Source: an uncultured Bacilli bacterium
GTDB lineage: Bacteria; Bacillota_I; Bacilli_A; RF39; UBA660
NCBI GenBank assembly: GCA_944345045.1
Contig: CALVMI010000037.1
Coordinates: 1-7,005, forward strand
DNA length: 7,005 nucleotides
Reading direction: 5' to 3'
Positions 1 to 6,601 of the stretch are shown here, in pieces (position 1 is the stretch's first letter; every line of letters starts with the position of its first letter). A program made the translations under genes and the position numbers. The notes beneath the pieces are model-generated. The model saw only the letters and a program-made list of their open reading frames with translations, had not been told where the DNA came from and made no database searches.

Positions 1-1
1 T

Positions 2-145
2 CCAATGATGGGATTAGTTGAAAGTTGTTTTAATAATATTAATTATTTTGAATTAAAGAAAAATATTAAAGAAGAGTTAGAAAATATATCACAGGTAATA
101 GATAATATTTTAAATATAAATAAATCCAATTTAAAAAAATTCTAA
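2..145 (+). CDS. 3' end of an unrecognised protein (partial, truncated by window start)
   Basis: An open frame runs from the left edge of the window to a TAA stop, giving the last 47 residues of a protein. The visible tail begins PMMGLVESCF and ends INKSNLKKF. It is rich in Lys, Glu, Asn and Ile and looks like a helical C-terminus (ELKKNIKEELENISQVID region). No start codon with a ribosome binding site is visible and no motif identifies a family. A hairpin terminator follows 33 bases after the stop, which supports this being the real end of a transcribed gene. Coding status rests on the open frame, the composition and the terminator. The product is unknown. Confidence 0.55.
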   Translation, partial: PMMGLVESCFNNINYFELKKNIKEELENISQVIDNILNINKSNLKKF

Positions 146-178
146 TGAAAAAATTATTATATATGGTTAGGTAATTAC

Positions 179-216
179 AATAGGCTTTAAGAGTAAAATC
201 TTAAGGCTTATTTTTT
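179..216 (+). terminator. rho-independent terminator after the left-edge gene
   Basis: A 14-bp stem (179-192 with 199-212, including two G-T wobble pairs) encloses a 6-base loop (GTAAAA) and runs into six T residues at 211-216. It lies between the stop at 145 and the regulator gene starting at 269. It should therefore end transcription from the left and insulate the helix-turn-helix gene. It could also act as a leader attenuator if transcription of the next gene starts upstream, but no antiterminator is apparent. Confidence 0.85.
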
Positions 217-254
217 ATACTTAATCAAAATTAATGTTAATTAAACTATGCGAA

Positions 255-260
255 AGGAGG
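255..260 (+). promoter_or_regulatory. Shine-Dalgarno AGGAGG that decides the start of the HTH gene
   Basis: AGGAGG lies 8 bases before the ATG at 269 but only 2 bases before the in-frame ATG at 263. It is downstream of the in-frame ATG at 248. The spacing therefore selects 269 as the translation start, shortening the longest possible frame by seven residues. Confidence 0.8.
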
Positions 261-268
261 ATATGAAA

Positions 269-628
269 ATGCAAAAATTAAAAGGTCTATGGATACCAGT
301 AGAAGTTTTATTAAATAAAGATTTATCAGATAAAGAGAAAATAATACTATCTATGATTTTGTATTTAAGTGAAGAAACTAAAAGTTGTTTTGCAAGTAAT
401 AAATATATAGCAAGTATTGTAAATGTGACAGCCAATAGAGTATCTAAAATTATAAGTTCTCTGAAAGATAAAGAGTATATAAAAGTAAAATTAAAATATA
501 AAACAGACAGTAAAGAAATAGAACAAAGAAAAATTACAACTATTGTTGAAAATATTAATAGGTATAATTCAAAAAGCCAAGAGAGTATTGAAACAAATAA
601 CTATTTAGATAGTCAAAAACAACAATAA
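269..628 (+). CDS. small winged helix-turn-helix protein (HTH_36-like), plasmid/mobile-element type
   Basis: This encodes a 119-residue protein starting MQKLKGLWIP and reading as a single winged-helix domain. A short N-terminal strand (GLWIPVEVLL) leads into a first helix (LSDKEKIILSMILYLSEE). The CFASNKYIASIV helix follows, then a turn and a recognition helix (TANRVSKIISSLKDK, about residues 54-68), then a wing (YIKVKLKYK...RKITTI). The F/W-I-P-x-E-V-x-L opening and the CFASN-x-Y element are typical of the HTH_36 type found in Bacillota plasmid, phage and integrative-element proteins, where it serves in replication initiation or regulation. Here little follows the wing except a polar Asn/Gln/Ser-rich tail ending in tandem TAA stops, so it is short for the type. 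It may be a stand-alone regulator, or the N-terminal part of a longer protein broken at about 609-628. A role in controlling the downstream operon is only inferred. Confidence 0.82.
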   Translation: MQKLKGLWIPVEVLLNKDLSDKEKIILSMILYLSEETKSCFASNKYIASIVNVTANRVSKIISSLKDKEYIKVKLKYKTDSKEIEQRKITTIVENINRYNSKSQESIETNNYLDSQKQQ

Positions 629-857
629 TAAAAGCAAAATTAAAAGTTTAGAAAAAGAGAATAGTCATTTGAATAAGATAATAGATAAATTTTATGAAGT
701 GATAGAAAAAATTATAAAATGGATTTGTAAAAAATTTGATATTGCTGAAGAAGGTAATTTAGTTAGAGATTTTCAAAAGGAAACAAATACTTTTATAGAT
801 CCAGAAAAACAAATTAAACACGAAGATAGAGAAAAAGATTGGAATTTAGAAAGGTGA
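609..857 (+). pseudogene. remnant of the C-terminal tail of a MobV/Pre-like mobilisation protein
   Basis: A second frame is open from 609 (after an in-frame TAG at 606) to a TGA at 855-857, overlapping the end of the HTH gene by 20 bases in a different frame. It encodes a coiled-coil stretch (KIKSLEKENSHLNKIIDKF), then an aromatic/basic patch (IIKWICKKFDIAEEGN), then an acidic end (FIDPEKQIKHEDREKDWNLER). From memory, this order closely matches the extreme C-terminus of clostridial plasmid recombination/mobilisation relaxases (MobV/Pre group). Their catalytic N-terminal domain is absent here. The only usual-type start is a TTG at 669 without a convincing ribosome binding site, and it would remove most of the coiled coil. 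I call it a relic left by deletion or recombination. Alternatives are a short translated 62-residue protein from TTG 669, or an original fusion to the HTH gene broken by a frameshift. Confidence 0.5.
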
Positions 858-867
858 ATTTTAAAAA

Positions 868-896
868 TTGAATATTTTGTGATTTTATGATATAAA
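868..896 (+). promoter_or_regulatory. sigma-A-type promoter for the 939-6507 operon
   Basis: TTGAAT (868-873) and TATAAA (891-896) are separated by 17 bases. Each matches the vegetative consensus at five or so of six positions, with ideal spacing. Transcription would start near 903, leaving a leader of roughly 35 bases before the ATG at 939. No other equally good promoter is seen between 629 and 939. An inverted repeat overlaps it, so it is probably regulated. Confidence 0.65.
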
Positions 897-921
897 TAAA
901 TTGAAATATTGTATCACAAAA
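875..921. repeat. perfect 9-bp inverted repeat bracketing the promoter -10 and start site
   Basis: TTTTGTGAT (875-883) and ATCACAAAA (913-921) are exact reverse complements separated by 29 bases. The left arm falls between the -35 and -10 elements and the right arm lies in the predicted 5' leader just before the ribosome binding site. The half-sites are about 38 bp apart, centre to centre. This could be a paired operator, possibly for the nearby winged-helix protein, or the outer stem of a fold in longer read-through transcripts. An overlapping seven-pair alternative (887-893 with 910-916, one wobble) also exists. Confidence 0.55.
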
Positions 922-925
922 AAGT

Positions 926-930
926 GGAGG
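926..930 (+). promoter_or_regulatory. Shine-Dalgarno GGAGG that decides the start at 939
   Basis: GGAGG lies 8 bases before the ATG at 939. The longer frame beginning at a TTG at 909 would have the ribosome binding site inside its own coding sequence and would start within the promoter's initially transcribed region. ATG 939 is therefore the supported start. Confidence 0.85.
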
Positions 931-938
931 AACTAAAG

Positions 939-1403
939 ATGGAAGATAACTATCCAAAAGCATACAAAGAAGTAGTTGAAATATTAAAATATGTACCTCA
1001 AGAAAGTGTTAATAAAATACCAAAGACAATGATAGAAACTTTTAAAACAAAAATGGATAATAATTATGATTTTACAATTGATATAAATAAAAAAGTTGAA
1101 GAACTAAACTTATTAGACGAAACAAGAGCAATTTTAGCAAATATATTTAGAGATTATTGGGCTACACCTCATCAGAAAGAGAGAATTGAAGCAAAAGAAA
1201 ATTATGACAGACAAAAAAATGAAGAAGAAAAGAAAGCAAAATATAATTCTGATATTTTTAACAAAAGAAATGTTGAGAATGCTTATAGTAAAGAACAGCA
1301 GGAACAAGAAACCAATAATTTGCCTATTGAAGTAAAAAAAGAGAGATTTTACCAGAAAATAATAAAATTTCTTCAAAAAATATTTCATGTGGGAGGAGAA
1401 TAA
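939..1403 (+). CDS. 154-aa conserved-looking protein of unknown function, first gene of the operon
   Basis: This encodes a 154-residue, mostly helical soluble protein. Residues 5-77 form a compact-looking module: YPKAYKEVVEILKYVP, then VNKIPKTMIETF, then NYDFTIDINKKVEEL, then a helix ending in the striking FRDYWATP (70-77). A similar module occurs, from memory, in uncharacterised proteins of gut Clostridia, always without an assigned function. Residues 78-125 are a highly charged linker rich in Lys/Glu/Gln. The last ~20 residues (KKERFYQKIIKFLQKIF) form a basic, aromatic amphipathic helix that could bind a membrane surface or a partner protein. There is no signal peptide or transmembrane segment. 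The gene has the operon's best promoter directly upstream and ends 4 bases before the next start, so its product is probably made together with the microprotein and the giant protein and may be an accessory or adaptor to them. Confidence 0.88.
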   Translation: MEDNYPKAYKEVVEILKYVPQESVNKIPKTMIETFKTKMDNNYDFTIDINKKVEELNLLDETRAILANIFRDYWATPHQKERIEAKENYDRQKNEEEKKAKYNSDIFNKRNVENAYSKEQQEQETNNLPIEVKKERFYQKIIKFLQKIFHVGGE

Positions 1404-1407
1404 TAAT

Positions 1408-1530
1408 ATGGAAGAAAATAAAGATAAAAAAGAATATAAAATACTTAAAGAACTTAATGAAAGGCTTACAAATTTTAATGCTGATGACAAAAAGAATATA
1501 AAAGAAAAAGATGATGAAGAAGAAAGATAA
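1408..1530 (+). CDS. 40-aa highly charged microprotein
   Basis: This is a 40-codon frame, MEENKDKKEYKI... to ...KDDEEER, starting 4 bases after the preceding stop. It is preceded by a good ribosome binding site (GGGAGGAG, 1391-1398) embedded in the 3' end of the upstream gene. Twenty-five of 40 residues are charged (9 Glu, 5 Asp, 9 Lys, 2 Arg), with a short amphipathic helix in the middle (YKILKELNERL). There are no cysteines, and only the central helix carries hydrophobic residues. The strong ribosome binding site, tight intergenic spacing and position between two larger operon genes argue that it is translated. No family is recognised. It could be a small partner of the giant protein, or a translated spacer that couples expression of its neighbours. 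Confidence 0.65.
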   Translation: MEENKDKKEYKILKELNERLTNFNADDKKNIKEKDDEEER

Positions 1531-1551
1531 ATAATATAATAGGAGTAAAAA

Positions 1552-4500
1552 ATGACAAAAGAGCAAATTAAGTTTTTTATTGATAATGAAGAAACAATAT
1601 TTGATGAAATAGACCAAAGATTGGAAAGCTTAGGACGAGAAATCGAGTTACCAGATGATATTTCTGCAGAAAATATTAGAGATGTTTATGATGAATATTA
1701 TAAACATTGTTCTGATATTTTTAATAAATATAACTTAAATTATGATGCTTTTAAAACAATACTTTCAATTTCTGAAGAAGATAAATCATTTAGAGAACAA
1801 ATTTTAGGTAAAGATGAAGCTAATCAATTAATAAAAGATGTTGTTGATATATATGGTGACGAAGCCTATGATATATTGGGGTGTAATTCTTATAGATTTG
1901 AGATGTCCAACATAGATGGAATACTATCAGGAGAAAACAATCAAAAGTATAAAGAATTTTATATAAAAGTACTAGATAAAAAATGTGAACAAGCATTTAA
2001 TCTTGAGGAACTTTCTGATATTCTTTTAAGCACAAAACCAGAGTATATTAATCAAGATTTAATTGAAGCCTTTTTAAAAAATCCTAAAAAAGTAATTTCT
2101 GATTCAGCTATAAGAGATTTTATTGATACTGCTCCAGCTAAAATTATAAATGGAAATACAATAAAAGCATTAGTAAATAGAATAGATCATATTATGGATA
2201 TATCAATATTAAGACGAATTTCACCTGAGCTATATGATGAAAAATTTTCAAGAAGTCTATTAGAAAAAGTGGATTATTCTTTTTCTGAAGTATTCAGTTT
2301 AATTCCTGAACAAGTCAAAAATAAAGATATGTGGGAATTTGCTATATCTAAGTATAATGGGATTGTGTTTTCTTTACCTGAACAAAAAATAGATAAAGAT
2401 ATGACGGATGAGGAATATAGTAAGTGGTGTGATAAATTAGTCATAGGTGTAATAAAAAATCATCCTGATGCTATTCAAAGCATTTTTAACGATTTAAAAG
2501 ATTATCAAAAAACAACCGATGTTTGTATTGAAGGTGCAAGATTATTACAAGCAGAAGGGTATGATGTTGAAAACTTTTTAAAGGAGATTCCTGAAACAAG
2601 TCGTAATAGACAAATTTATGAAATATTATTGCAAAAATCGGAAAGTATCATAAGAGAAATTCCAAATGAAAATTTTGAAAAAGGATTATCACAAGAAGAA
2701 TATGCAACTTGGGTTGATAATATAATAACTCTGAAAATATCTCAAATGAAAAATATAGACAGATTGGCTTATAATATACCTAGAGAGAAAATGACAGAAA
2801 AAGTTTGGAACGCATTAATTGATAGATGTAATGAAATAAACGGAGATAAAAGTATGTTTGGATTATCATCAGTTCCAATCCAAAACATAACTATCGAGAT
2901 GTGCAAAAGAGCATTAGAAGATATAAGTCATTTTCAACTTTCATATGTTCCATCAATAGACAGAAAAATTGATAAAATATCTAATGATGTAGAAAGAGAA
3001 GAATACAAAAAATGGATTACACGTTTTTCTGAAAAAGAAAAGCAATCATATAGAAAATGGTATGAGGGAAAAGTAATAAAACTGATAGAAACAGTTGACG
3101 GTGGGAATATATTTACAGAAAGATTTGAATTTGATAGAGATTGGAAAATGTGTATCCCAACTGAAGCTATAACTGTAAATATGATAAATACATATTTACA
3201 AAAAGTAGGTCCTAATGGAATAGAAAATATTCCAATTCCAAGTGAGCTTACGAGTTATAATAAGCAATATGAAGAGATTGTTTTATCTGCAATTGATATG
3301 CTAGGAGAAGAAAGATACCGATTTATAATTGGAGATAGTGATATTTTAAGTAAAATTCCTGAAGAATATAGAACAGATAAAGTTATTTTGGAAGCAATAA
3401 AAAAACATCCTAAATATTTAGATTATGCAGATATAGATAAAGAAAACTTTGAAGAACTTTTGCAGATTGGTTATAAAAATAAATTAGAGAGCATTGGAAG
3501 AACAACATTATCCAAAAAAGAAATTGAATTGATGAAAAAATTTGCTAGAAACAACTCAAGTTTATTTTCGACTCTTAATTTAGACATTTTAACCCCTGAA
3601 ATAATCAGTAGCATTGGTGAAAATAATTTAGAAAGAATAGTAAGGTACGAAAATGTTCAAGGTTCAATAATTGAACTAGCAAAAGATAAGGATGCATTAA
3701 TTTCATTTGGATTTGTATTAGAAAATATAAAACAAAATAATTTATTTATAGCACCTTTAATAGAACAACTAAGTGCAACTATTAGAAGAGACGAAAACCA
3801 TATATATAATCCAGAAACAAAAAGATATGAAGTGAAACCTAATGATTTTCTTAAATTAGCATCTAGCAGAATACAAGATGCTTCAAATCCTTTATCAGAA
3901 GAAGAAAAAACGATCATTTCTTACTTAGTATTAAATCCACAAGAAGCAAATACAATAAAAAACTATGATGAAATATTAAATTTTGTATCAAATAAAAATG
4001 CTGAATTGGACGAAAATATAAATTCCCAGAATGTTACCTTGATAGATGCTAAAAATACTTACCTTGAAAGAATTGTTGGAATAGATTATGAAAGTGCAAT
4101 AGATTTAATAAAAAAATATGGTAATGATCCAGAACAATTATTATCAAAATATGAAGGAAAAGAACTAGAAACTTATAAAGAAAAATCAGAAAAAGAGTCT
4201 TTAGAAATTATTATAAAATTAAAATCTTTAGTTGAAGAAAATGATTTAGGCAAAATTAGACAAGCATACCAAGAAGGCATTGAAAAGGAAGATAAAACAA
4301 AATCATTTGAAAGGTATAAACAATCTATAATTCTAGAGGGCTCTTTAAGAAGAGCTTACGGTAGAGATATGACGCAAACTTTAAGTGAGAATAATAAAGA
4401 AAATAATACAGAATCTATTGAACACACAGAAGATGGACAAGAATATGTAGTAAGAAAATTGAATGGACCGTTTAATCGAATGATTAGTGTTATGAATGCT

Positions 4501-6507
4501 TATAGAAAAAGTGAAGCTGAAGGTGATATGTATGATAGATGGAACACATCTACAATGGCAAATAATCATGCTTTATGCTATAGTTTAATTGATGCAAGTA
4601 ATCCGGGAACAGCACTGTTTAAAAATGCAAAAGGAGTTATTATATCTATAAGTGGTTTTGATGCAGAAGCAGTAACTGCTACTGCTCCATATGATTTATG
4701 CTCTGATTCAAGAACAAATACTACAGTAACATATAGACAGCAAAGATTTTATACTGCCAAAAATTTACCTGACCAAACTAGAGGTATGTATTCAGAGGTT
4801 GATATAGAAATACAAGATGTTTCAAATGGTACAACGGAATACAAAAAAATGCAACCAACAAGTATAATTTGTTTTGAAAAAATTGATGAAGATAGCATAA
4901 AAGCAAGTATTGAGCTAAGTAAAAAACTTGGAAGGACTATCCCTATTGAGTTAATAGATAGGAGAGAACTGGCAAGTCAAGTAAGAACTGAAATAAATAG
5001 TTTATTTGAACAATTTAAAAGTGGAGAAAAGTTGCAACCAGAATTAGTACAACAGATAATAACAAAATTTAATAATGTGAGAAATGCTCACATGAATTCT
5101 AGTTTAACAGATGAACTATTGGGAGAAAAAAATGAGAATTCAGAAGCTATGTTTAATAAATCACACTTAAATGAAATACTTTCAGAATGTATAGAAGTTA
5201 CTAAACAAAGAATAGAAAAAGGTCAAGTTACAGAAGGACTAGAAACAGTAGAACAAATCAAACAATTCATAAAAGATGAACGAGAAAAGAATGTGTTAAT
5301 GCCAACAATGTATGAAAGACAAATTATGGCTGGAATTGATGTAGATATAGACTATCGTTTAGATGAAATTCAAAGAACATATGGTAAGCAAGAAATAACA
5401 TCAGACGCAAGAAATGAAAGTCTTGAAATATTACAGAATAATCAAGAATTAAGTTCACCAACTTTTGAAATAATGTATGAAAAAGTTACAAGCTGGCCTG
5501 AACAATTATCATTTTCTGAATTTCGTGATAACATAGATATTTCAGAAATAAGAAGTACTGTTGAAGAAATACATAAGAAAGGTTATTATAGTGAAAATAA
5601 ATCATATTCAGAAGAACATATAGCAAGAGTTGCAATGTTTGCTAATGCTATTGCTAATATAGAAGGAATAGATGGTAAGACAAAGAAATTATTAGGAGAA
5701 ACTGCAAAATATTATTCTGCTGGAAGAGTACTTGATATTGCAGAAGAACACTATCAAGAGTATAGTGCTAAAATTGCAGGAGAAGAATTAGCTGGAAAAT
5801 ATTCGCAAACAGATATAGGAATAGTTCAAGCAGCAATCGAGTTACAAAAATTAAAATATTCTTCTTCGAAAGTAAATGAACAGGAAACAGAAAGAAAGAA
5901 TAAAATTGATGAATTATGTAACAAATATAATTTGAGTTTAAGTGAAGGAAAAAGAATTGATGCTATAGAGACATATATTTCGGATGCTGTTAATTTAGAT
6001 AAAGCTAGGTTTGTAAATAAGGCAAAAAATCCAATAGGAGAACAATTTGATTTTTATCAGTTAAAAACAAATACAGCAAAAAAACTTATAGAATCTAGTT
6101 ATTGTATGCAAGATGAATTATCAGTAGAACATTTAAAAGACTTGGGAAAAGTAGCTCATATAGATTTTAAAAAAGAAAAAGATACAATTATGAAAGAATT
6201 TTTTACCCGAGTTATAGCAATGAATGAATCTAGGATGTATGATGAAAGTATTATAGACTCTCCAATAGTACAAGAAGAGTATTTTAGGCATAAGTATAGA
6301 GAAATTGAAGATCCTGTTAAATTAGGAAGACAGCTAGAAGAAACACAAACTGAAGCAATTTTTGAAACACCGATATATACAGAACAACAAATAGGTAAAG
6401 CAACAATAAATGTTCCGACAGTTAGCAAAGATAATGCAAGAAATAGGGAGATTCAAGATGAGAAAGAAATGAGACAAACTGAAAATATTCAGAGTCAACT
6501 TGAATAG
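1552..6507 (+). CDS. giant 1651-aa multidomain protein: DUF4116-like helical repeats, unassigned domain, degenerate HD-like domain
   Basis: The start is fixed by AGGAG at 1541-1545, six bases before ATG; the gene ends in tandem TAG TAA. No signal peptide or membrane segment is seen. Residues ~160-630 form a helical repeat region: 'IP/VP' motifs at 251, 346, 441 and 535 (spacing 95, 95, 94), secondary [ILV]-P motifs at 275, 370, 466 and 560, and E-E-Y-x-x-W at 287, 382 and 483. Units such as IPEEYRTDKVILEAI (602-616) resemble DUF4116. Residues ~860-965 look coiled and charged. Residues ~971-1141 form a globular unassigned domain (W997, H1006, C1009, Y1080-S-E1082-V-D1084, ending in a beta-alpha-beta-like IPIELID). 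Residues ~1340-1530 follow the HD phosphohydrolase pattern (H1356-IARV; AAK-type helix; D1478; LDKARF) but have Y1388-S1389 where His-Asp is expected. The C-terminal ~60 residues are polar. The protein probably acts in the cytosol as a scaffold or sensor; its activity is unknown. Confidence 0.93.
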   Translation: MTKEQIKFFIDNEETIFDEIDQRLESLGREIELPDDISAENIRDVYDEYYKHCSDIFNKYNLNYDAFKTILSISEEDKSFREQILGKDEANQLIKDVVDIYGDEAYDILGCNSYRFEMSNIDGILSGENNQKYKEFYIKVLDKKCEQAFNLEELSDILLSTKPEYINQDLIEAFLKNPKKVISDSAIRDFIDTAPAKIINGNTIKALVNRIDHIMDISILRRISPELYDEKFSRSLLEKVDYSFSEVFSLIPEQVKNKDMWEFAISKYNGIVFSLPEQKIDKDMTDEEYSKWCDKLVIGVIKNHPDAIQSIFNDLKDYQKTTDVCIEGARLLQAEGYDVENFLKEIPETSRNRQIYEILLQKSESIIREIPNENFEKGLSQEEYATWVDNIITLKISQMKNIDRLAYNIPREKMTEKVWNALIDRCNEINGDKSMFGLSSVPIQNITIEMCKRALEDISHFQLSYVPSIDRKIDKISNDVEREEYKKWITRFSEKEKQSYRKWYEGKVIKLIETVDGGNIFTERFEFDRDWKMCIPTEAITVNMINTYLQKVGPNGIENIPIPSELTSYNKQYEEIVLSAIDMLGEERYRFIIGDSDILSKIPEEYRTDKVILEAIKKHPKYLDYADIDKENFEELLQIGYKNKLESIGRTTLSKKEIELMKKFARNNSSLFSTLNLDILTPEIISSIGENNLERIVRYENVQGSIIELAKDKDALISFGFVLENIKQNNLFIAPLIEQLSATIRRDENHIYNPETKRYEVKPNDFLKLASSRIQDASNPLSEEEKTIISYLVLNPQEANTIKNYDEILNFVSNKNAELDENINSQNVTLIDAKNTYLERIVGIDYESAIDLIKKYGNDPEQLLSKYEGKELETYKEKSEKESLEIIIKLKSLVEENDLGKIRQAYQEGIEKEDKTKSFERYKQSIILEGSLRRAYGRDMTQTLSENNKENNTESIEHTEDGQEYVVRKLNGPFNRMISVMNAYRKSEAEGDMYDRWNTSTMANNHALCYSLIDASNPGTALFKNAKGVIISISGFDAEAVTATAPYDLCSDSRTNTTVTYRQQRFYTAKNLPDQTRGMYSEVDIEIQDVSNGTTEYKKMQPTSIICFEKIDEDSIKASIELSKKLGRTIPIELIDRRELASQVRTEINSLFEQFKSGEKLQPELVQQIITKFNNVRNAHMNSSLTDELLGEKNENSEAMFNKSHLNEILSECIEVTKQRIEKGQVTEGLETVEQIKQFIKDEREKNVLMPTMYERQIMAGIDVDIDYRLDEIQRTYGKQEITSDARNESLEILQNNQELSSPTFEIMYEKVTSWPEQLSFSEFRDNIDISEIRSTVEEIHKKGYYSENKSYSEEHIARVAMFANAIANIEGIDGKTKKLLGETAKYYSAGRVLDIAEEHYQEYSAKIAGEELAGKYSQTDIGIVQAAIELQKLKYSSSKVNEQETERKNKIDELCNKYNLSLSEGKRIDAIETYISDAVNLDKARFVNKAKNPIGEQFDFYQLKTNTAKKLIESSYCMQDELSVEHLKDLGKVAHIDFKKEKDTIMKEFFTRVIAMNESRMYDESIIDSPIVQEEYFRHKYREIEDPVKLGRQLEETQTEAIFETPIYTEQQIGKATINVPTVSKDNARNREIQDEKEMRQTENIQSQLE

Positions 6508-6548
6508 TAATCAAAGAATAGATAATTATAAAAAATACACAGTTTATT

Positions 6549-6601
6549 AAAAGCAAAATACCATATGCTATAATATACATAACATATGGTATTTTGTTTT
6601 T
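6549..6601. terminator. bidirectional rho-independent terminator between convergent genes
   Basis: A perfect 14-bp stem (6554-6567 with 6583-6596) extends through one G-T and four A-T pairs to 19 bp (6549-6567/6583-6601), with a 15-base AT-rich loop. On the plus strand the stem runs into TTTTT at 6597-6601. On the minus strand it is followed by a TTTT-rich tract (complement of 6549-6558). It lies 42 bases after the stop of the giant gene and 24 bases beyond the stop of the minus-strand gene, so it can serve both. Confidence 0.9.

Noticed and set aside
145..174. Nine-codon frame (MKKLLYMVR) overlapping the stop of the left-edge gene
   Set aside because: It is too short and has no ribosome binding site. 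In such AT-rich sequence a start overlapping a stop is expected by chance.
216..221. TATACT as a -10 box for the HTH gene
   Set aside because: No acceptable -35 element lies 16-18 bases upstream, where the terminator stem sits, so no promoter can be supported here although one is presumably nearby.
611..640. Possible programmed ribosomal frameshift from the HTH gene into the mobilisation-like frame
   Set aside because: The needed shift is +1, not the -1 typical of A-rich slippery heptamers. The HTH frame ends in tandem TAA stops, and no stimulatory stem or internal Shine-Dalgarno is evident. A relic or a plain frameshift mutation is simpler.
1134..1617. Two overlapping minus-strand frames (1134-1490 and 1324-1617) encoding Phe/Leu/Ser-rich, membrane-like proteins
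   Set aside because: They are antisense to Lys/Glu-rich coding sequence, which automatically reads as hydrophobic residues. They lack ribosome binding sites and overlap three well-supported plus-strand genes.
3657..3917. Minus-strand frames inside the giant gene (also 4381-4569 and 6156-6428)
   Set aside because: They are shadow frames of a long conserved-looking coding sequence, with no ribosome binding site or promoter of their own.
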